A stretch of 64,000 nucleotides of DNA from Parahalioglobus pacificus (GCF_014652275.1 NZ_BMYM01000001.1:1798001-1862000); one strand, 5' to 3'; positions 8,659 to 19,055 are shown, numbered from the stretch's first letter. The notes: generated from the letters alone by a model not told the origin. A program made the numbers and translations.

Positions 8659-8949
8659 ATGAGTGCAGGCATGACAGTGACGGAGAAGGATCGCGTGAAG
8701 CAGGCTGTGAACGAGCTGGTGCTAGCGGAGCTATTCCTGGTACAAGCCACCATCGAAAGCGCCACTGCTATTGGCGACGGGCTATCGGCACTGACTGACG
8801 ACACCCGTGTGCGCAAGGAGTCTGTTGCAAGCGTGCTAGCGCGCACAGCGGATGAAGCACTGGAACCCTACACTTCTCGCCTGAAACTGTATCGAGAGTT
8901 ACTGGCGCGGGAACCGGGTAACGTCACAACACCCCGGCTACCGGGCTAA
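8659..8949 (+). CDS. Small protein of unknown function behind a sigma-54 promoter
   Basis: 96 aa, not recognised as any family. The ATG at 8659 is preceded by AGGAAG 8 nt upstream; an upstream in-frame ATG (8629) lacks a ribosome site, and an internal one lies at 8671. The protein has no signal peptide, membrane segment or cysteine and reads as mostly alpha-helical and charged, for example TEKDRVKQAVNELVLAELF, with a Pro/Thr-rich tail. It stands alone, convergent with the DUF1244 gene. The perfect -24/-12 element upstream implies expression under an enhancer-activated condition such as nitrogen stress, motility or envelope stress; which one is unknown. Confidence 0.6.
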   Translation: MSAGMTVTEKDRVKQAVNELVLAELFLVQATIESATAIGDGLSALTDDTRVRKESVASVLARTADEALEPYTSRLKLYRELLAREPGNVTTPRLPG

Positions 8950-8958
8950 CCCGCCCTA

Positions 8959-9252
8959 CTACTGGCTATTGGCCGCCTCCAGCGCCGCCAGCTGTTCAGG
9001 CGTCGCCTCAGCCTGATGGTTCGCTTTCCACTCACTGTAAGGCATGCCATAAATGTGCTCACGCGCAGCGTCGTAATCCACACTCTGCCCGGCTTCCTCT
9101 GCGGCCGCCATGTACCACTTGGATAAACAGTTGCGGCAAAAACCGCCAAGAATCATAAGATCAATGTTCTGAACATCCTTGCGGCTGTCCAGATGTGCCA
9201 GCAGGCGACGAAACGCCGCAGCTTCAATAGCGTCTGAGGTAGCTTTGTCCAT
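8959..9252 (-). CDS. DUF1244 family protein
   Basis: 97 aa. The central segment IDLMILGGFCRNCLSKWY is the hallmark of the DUF1244 family, a short proteobacterial family with no assigned activity; the CRNC pair of cysteines could bind metal. The rest is helical and charged with no signal peptide, so it is probably cytoplasmic. The start is the ATG at 9252. It is convergent with the small sigma-54-linked gene, 9 bp separating the stops, and divergent from the SDR gene starting at 9353. Confidence 0.85.
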   Translation of the reverse strand: MDKATSDAIEAAAFRRLLAHLDSRKDVQNIDLMILGGFCRNCLSKWYMAAAEEAGQSVDYDAAREHIYGMPYSEWKANHQAEATPEQLAALEAANSQ

Positions 9253-9352
9253 TGTCGGTCATCCGTTGTTGAAGGCGTGCCATTCTAAAGCAGCGGCTGT
9301 CTGGGGCATACTGCGCGCCACACAATAGATAGACACAAACGGGAGACAGGTC

Positions 9353-10213
9353 TTGGATTCTTTTGAAGGAAATACAGCCGTCATAACGGGCGGTGCAAGT
9401 GGCATCGGTAAAGCCATTGCCGCCGCCTGCCTCGCGGAGGGTATGTGCGTGGTGCTGGCTGATATTGAAGAAACAGTGCTTGCAGACACCTGCTCGGAGT
9501 TCGACACGCAGTACCCCGACAAGGTGCTGGCGGTGACCACAGACGTGGGAAAGGAGGAGGATTTAACCCGTCTGCGAGACACGGCCTTTGATCACTTTGG
9601 TGGCGTGCACCTGCTCTGCAATAACGCCGGCGTCGGTGCTGGCGGGGGCATGTTGGATGCGACGTTGAATGACTGGAAGTGGACCATGGACGTGAATCTA
9701 TGGAGTGTTATCAACGGGTGCCGACTGTTCCTGCCGCGCATGGTCGCCCAGGACACTCCCTGTCACATCGTAAACACGGCGTCAGCGGCTGGCCTGACTC
9801 CGTACAATCCGTCAGCGGCCTATACAGCCACCAAGTACGCTGTGGTGGGTCTCACTGAGAACCTCCACATCGAGATGAAGCAGCGCAACACACAGGTAGG
9901 CGTGTCGGTGCTTTGCCCCGGCTTCGTGAAGACAAATATCGCCTACTCGGGCAGAAACCGTCCCGCCGAGCTGCGCGATGGTGGCGGTGATGGCGCGCCT
10001 CATGGCGACCCGGCTTTTGAGGCCATGCGACATATGGTGGCCAGCGGCATTCCAGCTGAGGCCTTGGCAGAGATGGTTATAGCCGCAATCCGCTCTCAGG
10101 ACCTTTACATCACCAGCATCCCACTGGAACCGGTGCTCGCGCTGCGCAACAATGTCATCATCGGCGGTGGTGGCCTGGAGCCATTGACTTCACTGGACGA
10201 CTTCAAAAACTAG
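9353..10213 (+). CDS. Short-chain dehydrogenase/reductase (SDR)
   Basis: 286 aa starting with TTG at 9353, chosen because GGGAGA lies about 7 nt upstream and the Rossmann fold begins directly after it (NTAVITGGASGIG). The classical SDR landmarks are present: TGGASGIG cofactor loop, NNAG (LLCNNAGVGAGGG), and the YTATK catalytic Tyr-x-x-x-Lys. An acidic residue after strand 2 (LADIEE) favours NAD(H). The C-terminal region is longer than in minimal SDRs. It is likely an alcohol or hydroxyacyl dehydrogenase of unknown substrate. A strong bidirectional terminator separates it from the convergent SDR. Confidence 0.92.
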   Translation: MDSFEGNTAVITGGASGIGKAIAAACLAEGMCVVLADIEETVLADTCSEFDTQYPDKVLAVTTDVGKEEDLTRLRDTAFDHFGGVHLLCNNAGVGAGGGMLDATLNDWKWTMDVNLWSVINGCRLFLPRMVAQDTPCHIVNTASAAGLTPYNPSAAYTATKYAVVGLTENLHIEMKQRNTQVGVSVLCPGFVKTNIAYSGRNRPAELRDGGGDGAPHGDPAFEAMRHMVASGIPAEALAEMVIAAIRSQDLYITSIPLEPVLALRNNVIIGGGGLEPLTSLDDFKN

Positions 10214-10234
10214 TCGCAGCAATTACCGGCACAA

Positions 10235-10262
10235 AAAAAGGGGCCTTTCGCGGCCCCTTTTT
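10235..10262. terminator. Bidirectional intrinsic terminator between convergent SDR genes
   Basis: GGGGCC (10240-10245) pairs with GGCCCC (10252-10257) around the loop TTTCGC. The stem is flanked by A-tract 10233-10239 and T-tract 10258-10262, so it reads as an intrinsic terminator on both strands. Confidence 0.9.
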
Positions 10263-10293
10263 CATTGCCCCAGCCACCGCTGAGCACGCCGAT

Positions 10294-11085
10294 TCAGATC
10301 GGCATAAATTCGCCACCGTTTACATCAAGGGCCGCTCCGGTCACCACGCTTGCGTAGTCTGATGCGAGGAACACCGCCGCTTTGGCACATTCACCATCAT
10401 CGGGAATGACACCCAAAGGAATGCTTTCGGTGACACCAGCAATCAACTCCTCGACGGTCTTACCCGTTTCGGCGGCCTGCCAGGCAAAGTAGCCCTCCAC
10501 CGCGGGCCCCCACATCCAGCCCATGTGCGCACTGTTCACGCGAATGTTGTACTGCCCCAATTCCAGCGCAAGGTGCTTGGTGGCGCTGCGAAGCGCAGAC
10601 TTCGACGCGCCGTAGCCGCCCTGGGTTGCCAACGGCTTGTGTTCAACCATGGTGGCAATCATCACTATCGCGCCGCCGCCGGCGGCTTTCATGCCGGGCA
10701 CGCAGGCCTGGGTTAACTGTATGGTGCCGAAGAAGTTCACATCCATGGCACGTCGCCAGCTGGACAGATCAGCGGATTCAATAGGCTCAAAGCTGCCAGG
10801 GTCATAGGCACTGTTGAACAGCACATCAATACGCCCATACTCCGCTACCGCGGCTTCTGCCAGGGCCTTACACTGAACCTCGTCTGAGATATCGGTCGGC
10901 ACTTTCAAGAGTGGAGTTTCCAGACCAAGGCCGCGAATCTCTGCCTCGGCTTCGTCAAGTTTAGCTGGCGTCCTGGCGGCCATGACAACGGCGGCAGCGC
11001 CCTCTTTGGCCGCCAGCGTTGACAGTTCCTGACCCAGGCCCGGACCAATCCCCGAGACGATTACCACCTTATCGCGCAATAGCAT
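10294..11085 (-). CDS. Short-chain dehydrogenase/reductase (SDR)
   Basis: 263 aa from the ATG at 11085, which has AGAAGGA 8 nt upstream; a 7-codon longer frame exists without a ribosome site. The cofactor loop is SGIGPGLGQELS, a TGxxxGxG variant. NSAYDPG replaces the usual NNAG, and the catalytic Tyr/Lys pair lies in YGASKSALRS. It ends DVNGGEFMPI, the typical SDR C-terminus. Substrate unknown; the atypical NSAY motif sets it apart from the convergent SDR at 9353. Its promoter probably lies in the 242-bp gap up to 11327. Confidence 0.9.
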   Translation of the reverse strand: MLLRDKVVIVSGIGPGLGQELSTLAAKEGAAAVVMAARTPAKLDEAEAEIRGLGLETPLLKVPTDISDEVQCKALAEAAVAEYGRIDVLFNSAYDPGSFEPIESADLSSWRRAMDVNFFGTIQLTQACVPGMKAAGGGAIVMIATMVEHKPLATQGGYGASKSALRSATKHLALELGQYNIRVNSAHMGWMWGPAVEGYFAWQAAETGKTVEELIAGVTESIPLGVIPDDGECAKAAVFLASDYASVVTGAALDVNGGEFMPI

Positions 11086-11250
11086 TCTAATTATCCTTCT
11101 ATCCAAGCAAATCTTAGCCGTTGCACTATATTGTCAGATTGAGTGCAGACACGTCTTTGTCTATGTCATTAGGATGGCTGACGTTTAGCGATGCGGTTTA
11201 GAAAACTGGATGCCGGGCGCTGATCAGGGAAACACCCATCACACGACCTA

Positions 11251-11277
11251 GGCCGGCCACCTGAGTTAGGTGCGGCC
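11251..11277. other. Imperfect hairpin between the SDR and serine hydrolase genes
   Basis: CACCT (11258-11262) pairs with AGGTG (11268-11272), and GGCCG (11251-11255) with CGGCC (11273-11277), leaving a GC bulge and a 5-nt loop. There is no T-tract. It sits in the divergent intergenic region, about 50 bp upstream of the hydrolase start, and may be an operator or a leader structure. Confidence 0.3.
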
Positions 11278-11327
11278 AAAAGCTCTTCAGTGACTGCACA
11301 AGTAGCCCATCCTTGGAAGAAGCCGTT

Positions 11328-12536
11328 GTGAAGACATTTCCCACCCCGTCACTGACAGCCGTCATCGCTTTAATAACAGCCGCTTGTTTGAGCGTAGAAA
11401 CCGTGGCATCCGATTGGCCTGACAATCACTGGCAATTCAGTCACATGCGCGAGTTGTATCCAACCGCAAACATTGAGCGCACTACCTCCTCACCCTGGAC
11501 ACTCACAGGCGAGCCGCTGGCTCCAGAGGACATTGAACTCAGCCAGACGGATGGCGGCTATACACTTGCCGATGCAATCAAGGCACAGAACATCGATTCT
11601 CTGATGGTGATTAAGGACGGCCAGGTACGGGTAGAGACTTATCGGGGCGAGCAGTCGCCCTCACGCACCCACCTCATGATGTCCACCACCAAATCAGTAG
11701 TAGGCACTATCGCGGCTATTCTAGAAGCGCGCGGCCAACTGGACCTGAGCAAGTCGGTGGATCACTACCTGCCGGAGATGAGTCAGTCGGCTTATCGGGG
11801 TGAGTCAGTCCGAGACGTGCTGGACATGCGCGTAGGGTCAAAATTCAATGAGGATTACGAGGCACTGGACAGCGATATTGCCGCCTACGGCTGTGCGACT
11901 GGCTGGGACAAGCATCTTTACGAATGCGACGAAGATAGTCCCCAAGGTTTGAAATCGTACATGCAAACTATTCAGCGTGATGAGGCCAATGATAACCGAT
12001 GGGTCTACAAATCGATTGATACTGATGTGGTTGGATGGGTACTTGAACGCGTCTCCGATAAGCGACTACCCGAGCTCATATCGGACAAAATCTGGAAACC
12101 CATGGGCGCAGAATTTGATGCTGACATGATGGGTGACGGGCTGGGCGGTTTCTTTGCATCCGGTGGAATGAATGCTGCTCTCAGAGACTACGCACGCTTT
12201 GGGCAGCTGATCTTGGACGGGGGGCGTGGCATTGTTCCCAAAGCATTCATCGACGATCTGATGAACCAGCCCGGCGACCCAACATGGCCTTACCCGGTGG
12301 AGGGTGCGAAACCCTACTACCCGTCATTCTGGTGAGGAGAGGGGAACGGCAAGGGCGACATAAAGGCGTACGGCATTCACGGCCAGCTGCTGCATATCGC
12401 CCCCACCGAGAACACGTTGGTAGCGGTGTTTTCCAGCTGGGATAGAGCAGACGAGGAGGAGGACTGGGAAGCGATTGAGACGCTGAGCGCAGACCTTATC
12501 GCTTACTTCCACACGACAGAAGCTGGCAGCGAGTAA
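11328..12536 (+). pseudogene. Serine hydrolase (beta-lactamase/6-aminohexanoate-dimer hydrolase type) interrupted by in-frame TGA
   Basis: From the GTG at 11328 (GGAAGAAG just upstream) a signal peptide (LTAVIALITAACLS) leads into a class C beta-lactamase-fold hydrolase. The nucleophile box STTK is at residues 119-122. The frame hits TGA at 12333-12335, directly after YPSFW. The same frame then stays open for 66 codons to TAA at 12534, and these encode the expected C-terminal lobe, including GIHGQLLHI, which corresponds to the HxG/KTG box. In relatives the interrupted spot is usually a second Trp (TGG), so TGG to TGA is the likely lesion. The truncated product (335 aa) would lack the third catalytic box. 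It is a nonsense mutation, a read-through site or a sequence error. Confidence 0.8.
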
Positions 12537-12549
12537 GTACCAGTCGGCC

Positions 12550-13062
12550 TTACTCTACAATGTTCAGCCGGCGAAGTATCTCTTCGCCCTGGCCCTCAAA
12601 GCGCCAACGGACCGCATCAAAGTCTTTCAGCGGAAGCCAGTAAGCGCGCGCGACTTCCCAGGTGTGATCGGTGCTAATAGCGCCTGATGAATCGGTAAGG
12701 TCGCAAAAATAGAGATGAAAACCGGTGTCGAAGGTGTGGAACAGCGCACCCGGCGCAAGACTGAGCCCCGTTTCTTCAAAAGTTTCCCGGTGCGCTGTGC
12801 ATTGTGCGCCCTCTCCCGGCGCGGCACTGCCTCCGGGAGGCCCTACCAGGCCGCGGGGATTTTCCACGACAAGAATGGCATCGTTTTGAACCGCCAGACA
12901 GCCAGCACTCAGGGCAGTGACCTGCTCACCACCAAAAGGACAAGGCGGAATTTCACGGGCGCAGCCAGAAGTCAGGACTAGTAGGCAAACAATCACCAGG
13001 CGCACGGGATAGGTACTCGGTATCAACGGTAATTCAGTGCCACGTGCTCGCTGCCCACACAC
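12550..13062 (-). CDS. Nudix hydrolase with lipoprotein signal
   Basis: Up to 170 aa. The complete Nudix box is present: GSAAPGE, seven residues, then RETFEETGL, the metal-binding helix that hydrolyses nucleoside diphosphates linked to other groups. Unusually, the N-terminus is a lipoprotein signal peptide ([14 protein letters not shown], lipobox Cys34), so the enzyme appears to be exported and lipidated. The ATG at 13062 lies 40 nt inside the end of dnaE. A TTG at 13026, just after the dnaE stop, would give a more conventional short signal peptide; neither has a clear ribosome site. It probably depends on read-through from dnaE. Its periplasmic substrate is unknown. Confidence 0.8.
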   Translation of the reverse strand: MCGQRARGTELPLIPSTYPVRLVIVCLLVLTSGCAREIPPCPFGGEQVTALSAGCLAVQNDAILVVENPRGLVGPPGGSAAPGEGAQCTAHRETFEETGLSLAPGALFHTFDTGFHLYFCDLTDSSGAISTDHTWEVARAYWLPLKDFDAVRWRFEGQGEEILRRLNIVE

Positions 13063-16000
13063 TCGCGTAGGGCCTGCAGCAGTTCATCCGAAGGCATCAC
13101 ACGCCAACGCTCCCCGCAGCGCACCCGGGCCACGTTACCCGGCTGGCGATACTCAAGCCATACCGGGCAACTGCCGCCCAAGCCTCGCGACAGTGTGCTT
13201 TGCAGTCGCTCGGTGAATCCATCGCTGATCATATCGGTGCTGATGCTGATGGTCAGCGCCGATGCGTAATCCTGCCGCGCCTCGTCCAGGGTGCGAAGCG
13301 ACTTGGCCCGCATCACCAGACCACCGCTGTAATCATCTGGCGCAACACGACCCTCAACGATGACAATGTTGTCCTTCTGCAGCAGCTCACGGTGCTCGTT
13401 ATAAGCCTCGGAGAACACCGTAATCTCCATCCGCGCACTGCGATCGTCCAGTTGCAGAATCGCCATGGTGCCGCGCTTACCCTTGATGGTTCGCACCGAG
13501 ATCACCAGTCCGGCGATCACTGAGTCGCCTTTGCTGTCGCCGCGTAAGTCGACAATGCGCGTGGGCGCGAACTTACGTACCTCGGCCTCATACTCATCAA
13601 TGGGATGGCCCGAAATGTAAAGTCCCAGCGTGTCCTTCTCGCCGCCCAAACGCTCCTTGCCCGACCAGGGGCGCGCATCCCGGAAATCTGAATACACATC
13701 ACCGCTGCTGGTGCTGGCTGTGGGCACCACCTCACCAAACAAATCCTGCATGCCGGCATCGCGGTTGCTGGCCGCCTGATCGGCAGCTTTCAGGGCATCA
13801 TCAACGCTGGCCATCAGCACCCAGCGCTCAACCCCCAGGTTATCGAAGGCCCCGGAGCGAATCAGCGCTTCAATCGCGCGCCGGTTCACCTTGCGCGGGT
13901 CGGTGCGTGCACAAAAATCAAAGAGGTCGGTAAATGGGCCGTCCTGCTCGCGGGTGGCCAGCATGTTCTCGATGGGCCCCTCACCGAGACCCTTGATAGC
14001 ACCCAGGCCGTAGATAATCTCGTTGGCCTCGTTCACGGTGAACATGTACTGGCCTTCGTTCACGTCGGGCAGCTTCAGTGCCAGCCCCATGCGTCGACAC
14101 TCCTCGACAAAAATTACTATCTTGTCGGTATTGTCGAGTTCCGAGCTCATCACCGCCGCCATAAAAGGCGCCGCATAGTGCGTCTTCAGCCACGCGGTCT
14201 GGTATGAGACCAGGGCATAGGCCGCAGAGTGGGACTTATTGAAGCCGTAGCCGGCGAACTTCTCCACCAGGTCGAAGATCTTCATGGCCAGCTGGCCGTC
14301 CACGCCTTTGGACTTGGCGCCGTCTTCAAACACGGCGCGCTGCTTGGCCATCTCCTCGGGTTTCTTCTTGCCCATGGCGCGACGCAGCATGTCAGCGCCG
14401 CCCAGGGTATATCCCGCCAGTTCCTGTGCGATCTGCATCACCTGCTCCTGATACAGGATGATGCCGTAGGTTGGCTGCAAAATAGGCTGCAGCCACTCAT
14501 GCTGATATTGGGCATCCGGGTAGGAGATTTCTTCCCGGCCGTGCTTGCGGTTAATGAAGTTGTCCACCATGCCCGACTGCAAGGGGCCGGGACGGAACAG
14601 TGCCACCAGTGCCACGATATCTTCGAAGCAGTCCGGCCGCAGGCGCTTGATCAGGTCCTTCATGCCGCGGGATTCCAGCTGAAAGACAGCTGTCGTCTCC
14701 GCAGACTGCAGCAGATCAAAACTGGCTGCGTCATCCAGGGGTATCTGGGAGATATCCAGCGGCAGTTCGCCCTGGCGTTCGCGGGCGGTGTTGATCATCT
14801 TCACCGCCCAATCAATGATGGTCAGTGTACGCAGTCCCAGGAAGTCGAACTTCACCAGGCCAGCGTCTTCCACATCGCCCTTGTCGTACTGGGTTACCAG
14901 ACCACTGCCGCTTTCGTCGCAAAAGAGCGGTGAAAAGTCGGTCAGTTTGGACGGTGCGATAACCACACCACCGGCGTGTTTACCCACGTTGCGGGTAATG
15001 CCCTCCAACTGCACCGCCATGTCCCAGATTTCCTGGGCCTGGGTATCATCACGCAGGAACTCCTGCAGCAGCTCCTCCTGCTCCAGCGCCTTGGCCAAGG
15101 TCATTCCCACTTCAAAGGGAATCATCTTGGACAGCTTATCTGCCAGGCCAAAGGGCTTGTCTTGTGCTCGCGCGACGTCTCGCACCACCGCTTTTGCGGC
15201 CATGGTGCCAAAGGTGATGATCTGTGACACCGCCTCGCGGCCGTAGGTATCGGCTACGTACTCAATAACCTGATCGCGCTTCTCCATGCAGAAATCGACA
15301 TCGAAGTCGGGCATGGAGACACGTTCGGGATTCAGGAAACGTTCAAACAGCAGATCGTACTGAAGGGGGTCAAGGTCGGTAATTTCAAGCGCATAAGCCA
15401 CCAGCGAACCCGCACCGGAACCACGGCCGGGACCCACGGGTATGTCGTGTCGCTTGGCCCAGCGTATGAAATCCATCACGATCAGGAAGTAGCCTGGAAA
15501 GCCCATCTGGATAATGGTGTCCAGCTCAAAATCCAGGCGGTCACGATACGCCTGGCGCAGTGACTCTACCTGGTCACCCGCCTCGGCCAGTATCACCTCA
15601 AGCCGCTGGTCCAGGCCTTCATGGGAGAGTTTGCGGAAAAACTCATCCATGGTCATACCGTCAGGTACCGGGTAGTCGGGCAGGAAAGGCTTGCCCAGTT
15701 CCAGCACCACGTTGCAGCGTTTGGCGATCTCTACCGTGTTTTGCAGTGCTTCCGGTATATCAGCAAAGAGCTCCGCCATTTCCTCCGGCGAGCGCAAATA
15801 CTGTTGGTCTGTGTATGGTCTGGCGCGCCGCGGGTCGTCCAGGGTACGCCCCTTGTTGATGCAGTAACGGGCTTCGTGCGCCTCAAACTCATCAGAGGAC
15901 AAGAATCGTACGTCGTTGGTGGCCACCACCGGGCACTGCTTCTGTTCGGCCAGTGCGACCGCCGCGTGCAAATGTGCTTCATCGCCCTCGCGCCCAAGGC

Positions 16001-16508
16001 GGTGCAGTTCCAGATAAAAGCGATTGGGGAACACCGCCAGCCAGTGATCGAGTCTGGCACTGGCTAGATCAGGCTTACTGCCCAGCAAGGCCTGGCCAAC
16101 GTCGCCGCTGGCGCCGGCTGACAAGGCAATCACGCCTTCAGAGTGTTCGCTAATCCAGGCCTTGGAGACTAGCGGCTCACCCAGACGTTGCCCCTGTGTA
16201 TAGGCGCGAGAAATCAGCAGAGTCAGGTTATGATATCCGGCGTCGTTCATCGCCAGCAGAGTCAGCGGGTAACTGCGCTCGGCGTCCTCATCATCCATAA
16301 CCTGGAGATCAACACCGAACAGGGGCTTAACACCCGTGCCTAACGCGGCCTTCTGAAACTTGATGAGCCCATAGAAATTGGTGACATCGGTGACACCCAC
16401 AGCCGGCATTCCCAGCTCTGCGGTGCGCTTGACCAAAGGGCCCATCCGCACAAGGCCATCGACAAGAGAAAACTCGGTATGCAGCCTGAGGTGAACAAAT
16501 GCGGTCAT
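13023..16508 (-). CDS. dnaE: DNA polymerase III alpha subunit
   Basis: 1161 aa, the normal size of DnaE, the catalytic subunit of the replicative polymerase. The order is PHP domain ([15 protein letters not shown] at the start), palm with the catalytic acidic triad in [13 protein letters not shown], thumb and fingers, helix-hairpin-helix, OB fold and a C-terminal tau-binding region. It is the distal housekeeping gene of the long minus-strand block, 9 bp after rnhB. In Escherichia and Pseudomonas accA follows dnaE; here a Nudix lipoprotein gene does. Confidence 0.98.
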   Translation of the reverse strand: MTAFVHLRLHTEFSLVDGLVRMGPLVKRTAELGMPAVGVTDVTNFYGLIKFQKAALGTGVKPLFGVDLQVMDDEDAERSYPLTLLAMNDAGYHNLTLLISRAYTQGQRLGEPLVSKAWISEHSEGVIALSAGASGDVGQALLGSKPDLASARLDHWLAVFPNRFYLELHRLGREGDEAHLHAAVALAEQKQCPVVATNDVRFLSSDEFEAHEARYCINKGRTLDDPRRARPYTDQQYLRSPEEMAELFADIPEALQNTVEIAKRCNVVLELGKPFLPDYPVPDGMTMDEFFRKLSHEGLDQRLEVILAEAGDQVESLRQAYRDRLDFELDTIIQMGFPGYFLIVMDFIRWAKRHDIPVGPGRGSGAGSLVAYALEITDLDPLQYDLLFERFLNPERVSMPDFDVDFCMEKRDQVIEYVADTYGREAVSQIITFGTMAAKAVVRDVARAQDKPFGLADKLSKMIPFEVGMTLAKALEQEELLQEFLRDDTQAQEIWDMAVQLEGITRNVGKHAGGVVIAPSKLTDFSPLFCDESGSGLVTQYDKGDVEDAGLVKFDFLGLRTLTIIDWAVKMINTARERQGELPLDISQIPLDDAASFDLLQSAETTAVFQLESRGMKDLIKRLRPDCFEDIVALVALFRPGPLQSGMVDNFINRKHGREEISYPDAQYQHEWLQPILQPTYGIILYQEQVMQIAQELAGYTLGGADMLRRAMGKKKPEEMAKQRAVFEDGAKSKGVDGQLAMKIFDLVEKFAGYGFNKSHSAAYALVSYQTAWLKTHYAAPFMAAVMSSELDNTDKIVIFVEECRRMGLALKLPDVNEGQYMFTVNEANEIIYGLGAIKGLGEGPIENMLATREQDGPFTDLFDFCARTDPRKVNRRAIEALIRSGAFDNLGVERWVLMASVDDALKAADQAASNRDAGMQDLFGEVVPTASTSSGDVYSDFRDARPWSGKERLGGEKDTLGLYISGHPIDEYEAEVRKFAPTRIVDLRGDSKGDSVIAGLVISVRTIKGKRGTMAILQLDDRSARMEITVFSEAYNEHRELLQKDNIVIVEGRVAPDDYSGGLVMRAKSLRTLDEARQDYASALTISISTDMISDGFTERLQSTLSRGLGGSCPVWLEYRQPGNVARVRCGERWRVMPSDELLQALRECVGSEHVALNYR

Positions 16509-16517
16509 GGCCGCAGT

Positions 16518-17141
16518 TTACTCCGCCCCGCTTCCGGCTAACAGAGTTTTCACGGGCGCAAAGCTTTTTCGGTGCACCGGGGTCACACCCAGGCGCTTCA
16601 ATGCCTCTAGGTGCGCAGCCGTGGGATAACCCTTATGCCCGGCAAAGCCATACCCGGGGTACTGCTCATCGAGCACGATCAGCTCAGCATCGCGCTGCAC
16701 CTTGGCCAGAATAGAGGCTGCGGCAATCGCGGCCACGCGATCATCGCCCTTCACCACGGCCTCAGACGGGTAAGACCAGTTCGGCAGACGATTACCATCC
16801 ACCAGCACCATCGCAGGCTGAAGCGACAGGCTCTCTACAGCACGACGCATTGCCAACAGTGACGCCTGCAGAATATTGATCTCATCAATTTCTTCGACGC
16901 TCGCTCGGGCGATGGCCCAGGCCTGGGCTCGGGACTTGATCTCCTCCGCCAGCGCCTCACGGCGCTTATGCGTGAGTTTTTTTGAGTCACGCAGCCCGGT
17001 GATGGGTTGATCGGGGTCCAATATCACAGCAGCAGCAACCACATCGCCCGCCAACGGGCCCCGGCCTACCTCATCCACGCCGGCAAGGGGCAGCATATCC
17101 TGCAGTGGCGCGTCGTAGTCGAAACTGAATAAATCCGTCAC
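16518..17141 (-). CDS. rnhB: Ribonuclease HII
   Basis: 207 aa. RNase HII removes ribonucleotides from RNA-DNA hybrids. The family signature [14 protein letters not shown] supplies the first acidic metal ligands, and VLVDGNRLP and a later Asp complete the site. It begins with GTG at 17141, overlapping the lpxB stop (GTGA), so the two are translationally coupled. The position between lpxB and dnaE is the conserved gammaproteobacterial arrangement. Confidence 0.97.
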   Translation of the reverse strand: MTDLFSFDYDAPLQDMLPLAGVDEVGRGPLAGDVVAAAVILDPDQPITGLRDSKKLTHKRREALAEEIKSRAQAWAIARASVEEIDEINILQASLLAMRRAVESLSLQPAMVLVDGNRLPNWSYPSEAVVKGDDRVAAIAAASILAKVQRDAELIVLDEQYPGYGFAGHKGYPTAAHLEALKRLGVTPVHRKSFAPVKTLLAGSGAE

Positions 17142-18283
17142 GCGTTACGCCCCGCCAATTCCAGCAGGGCTTCCGCGGTTTTACTCGCAAAGTCCAGGCG
17201 AAGGCTTCGATGCAGCGCTTCAAATGCCTGCAGCTGGCCGTCATCAGTACCCTCCAGTATTTCATTCACGGCCGACGCAATGCCCTCGGCGGTGGCTGCA
17301 TCCTGAATAAACTCGGGCACCAGGGCTTTACCGGCAAGAATATTGGGCAATGCGGCAAAGGGGGTTTGGACCAACCGGATTACCAATGCCCAGGACAGTG
17401 AGGACATTCGATAGGCCACCACCATGGGTCGCTTCAGCAGCATGGCCTCCAGAGTCGCGGTACCGGACGCCAACAGGACCGCATCAGCCGCTGCCATCAC
17501 TTCCCGTGACTCTCCCTGCACCAGGGTGACGGGCAGGTCCTGGGTCTGGGCTAGCAAGGCTTTCAGCTGCACCATGCGTTCGCTATTTGCCGCTGGCATT
17601 AGCACGTGCAGGGCCGGGTGCGTAGCCTTAAGCCTACGCACCACTTCCAGAAACAGGGGGGCCAGGGCAGCCACTTCGCCACCTCGGCTACCGGGCAGGA
17701 CGGCCAGAACAGTGGTATCACTTGCGATACCCAGCCCTGCTCGAGCAGCATCGCGATCCGGCTGCAGTGGGAGCTCGTCTGCCAAGGGGTGGCCAACAAA
17801 ACGGCAGGGAATGTCGTGCTGCTGGTAGATGTCCTGCTCAAACGGAAACAGACACAGCATGAGGTCCACAGAGCGGGCGATCTTGTGGATGCGTTTCTGG
17901 CGCCAGGCCCAGACTGTGGGGCTCACCAGGTGCGCAACCGGGATGCCGCACTCGCGCAACTGCCGCTCCAGGGTCAGATTAAAATCCGGTGAGTCTATGC
18001 CAAGAAACAGGTCTGGGGGATTATCCCTGAAGTGCTCGAACACCCGTTTACGGATGTTCAACAGCTCAGGCAAGCGCTTCAGGGGCTCGACAAAGCCCAT
18101 GACCGACAGGCGCTCCATAGGGAACAGGCTATCCAGACCCTGCTGTGCCAGCAGTGGACCGCCAATACCTTCGACAATGAGATCAGGCACGCGGCTTCTC
18201 AGCGCTGCAACAACCCGGGACCCGAGAATATCGCCGGACGCTTCGCCGGCAAGAATACCAATGCGCAGGGGGGCTGCAGTCAC
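17138..18283 (-). CDS. lpxB: Lipid-A-disaccharide synthase
   Basis: 381 aa, typical of LpxB, the GT19 glycosyltransferase that joins UDP-2,3-diacylglucosamine and lipid X at the inner face of the membrane. The N-terminal [17 protein letters not shown] motif and the C-terminal donor-binding segment around [18 protein letters not shown] are clear. The start is a GTG at 18283 that shares a base with the lpxA stop (TAGTG). It is part of the lpxD-fabZ-lpxA-lpxB run. Confidence 0.98.
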   Translation of the reverse strand: MTAAPLRIGILAGEASGDILGSRVVAALRSRVPDLIVEGIGGPLLAQQGLDSLFPMERLSVMGFVEPLKRLPELLNIRKRVFEHFRDNPPDLFLGIDSPDFNLTLERQLRECGIPVAHLVSPTVWAWRQKRIHKIARSVDLMLCLFPFEQDIYQQHDIPCRFVGHPLADELPLQPDRDAARAGLGIASDTTVLAVLPGSRGGEVAALAPLFLEVVRRLKATHPALHVLMPAANSERMVQLKALLAQTQDLPVTLVQGESREVMAAADAVLLASGTATLEAMLLKRPMVVAYRMSSLSWALVIRLVQTPFAALPNILAGKALVPEFIQDAATAEGIASAVNEILEGTDDGQLQAFEALHRSLRLDFASKTAEALLELAGRNA

Positions 18284-19053
18284 TACCGGACGATACCGCG
18301 CTCCGAGGCGCGAATGCTGTCAATCAATACCTGCACTTCCGGGGTTTCCGCCAGCATGCTTTCCAGCCGCTGCAGTGCGATATCCAGAGTCAGGCTCTGG
18401 CGATACACAATCTTGAATGCGCGGCGCAGCTGATTGATGGCATCGGCAGAAAAACCGCGGCGGCGCAGGCCTTCGATATTGATGGTCTTGGCCTCCGCCG
18501 GCGAGCCACTGACCGTGACGTAAGCCGGTACGTCCTTACCAATCCCAGTGCCCATGCCGCTAAAGGCGTGCGCACCGATTTTACAGAACTGATGGACCAG
18601 CGTGTAACCGCTGAGGATGGCCCAGTCACCCACGTGCACATGCCCCGCGAGCGCGGCGTTATTCACCAGGATCGTGTTGTTGCCGATCACGCTATCGTGC
18701 CCAATGTGCACGTAGGCCATAAGCAGATTGTTATTGCCGATAATGGTCTCCGATCGATCCTGAACAGTGCCCCTGTGAATGGTGACATTTTCGCGGATGA
18801 CATTGTTATCGCCGATCGTCAGGCGGGTAGGCTCGTCGCGATACTTCAAATCCGGCGTCGCCTCACCCACAGATGAGAACTGGTAAATGTGATTGTTGGC
18901 GCCAATAGTAGTAGGGCCGCGAATCACCACATGAGGCTCAATAATCGTGCCCTGGCCAATTTCGACATTGGGCCCGATCAGGCTCCATGGCCCGATGGTC
19001 ACATCATCTGCGATGACGGCCGAGGGGTCGACAATGGCCTGTTCGTGAATCAT
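18283..19053 (-). CDS. lpxA: UDP-N-acetylglucosamine acyltransferase
   Basis: 256 aa. LpxA starts lipid A synthesis by transferring a 3-hydroxyacyl chain from ACP to UDP-GlcNAc. The left-handed beta-helix hexapeptide repeats fill the first two thirds, beginning IHEQAIVDPSAVIADDV. The catalytic His lies in AYVHIGHDSVIGN, and a helical C-terminal domain follows. It starts 2 bp after fabZ and overlaps lpxB by one base. Confidence 0.98.
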   Translation of the reverse strand: MIHEQAIVDPSAVIADDVTIGPWSLIGPNVEIGQGTIIEPHVVIRGPTTIGANNHIYQFSSVGEATPDLKYRDEPTRLTIGDNNVIRENVTIHRGTVQDRSETIIGNNNLLMAYVHIGHDSVIGNNTILVNNAALAGHVHVGDWAILSGYTLVHQFCKIGAHAFSGMGTGIGKDVPAYVTVSGSPAEAKTINIEGLRRRGFSADAINQLRRAFKIVYRQSLTLDIALQRLESMLAETPEVQVLIDSIRASERGIVR

Positions 19054-19055
19054 GG

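Noticed and set aside
8229-8798. 189-codon plus-strand open frame overlapping the small sigma-54-linked gene
   Set aside because: It begins inside a hairpin, lacks a ribosome site, and its composition (rare Trp/His/Arg runs at the end) is that of an out-of-frame shadow of the 96-aa gene.
12333-12335. Selenocysteine at the in-frame TGA of the serine hydrolase
   Set aside because: The family has Trp rather than Cys at this site, and no obvious SECIS-like hairpin follows directly, so a nonsense change or error is simpler.
14229-14933. 234-codon open frame antisense to dnaE
   Set aside because: It lies wholly within the polymerase core, whose motifs are intact on the minus strand.
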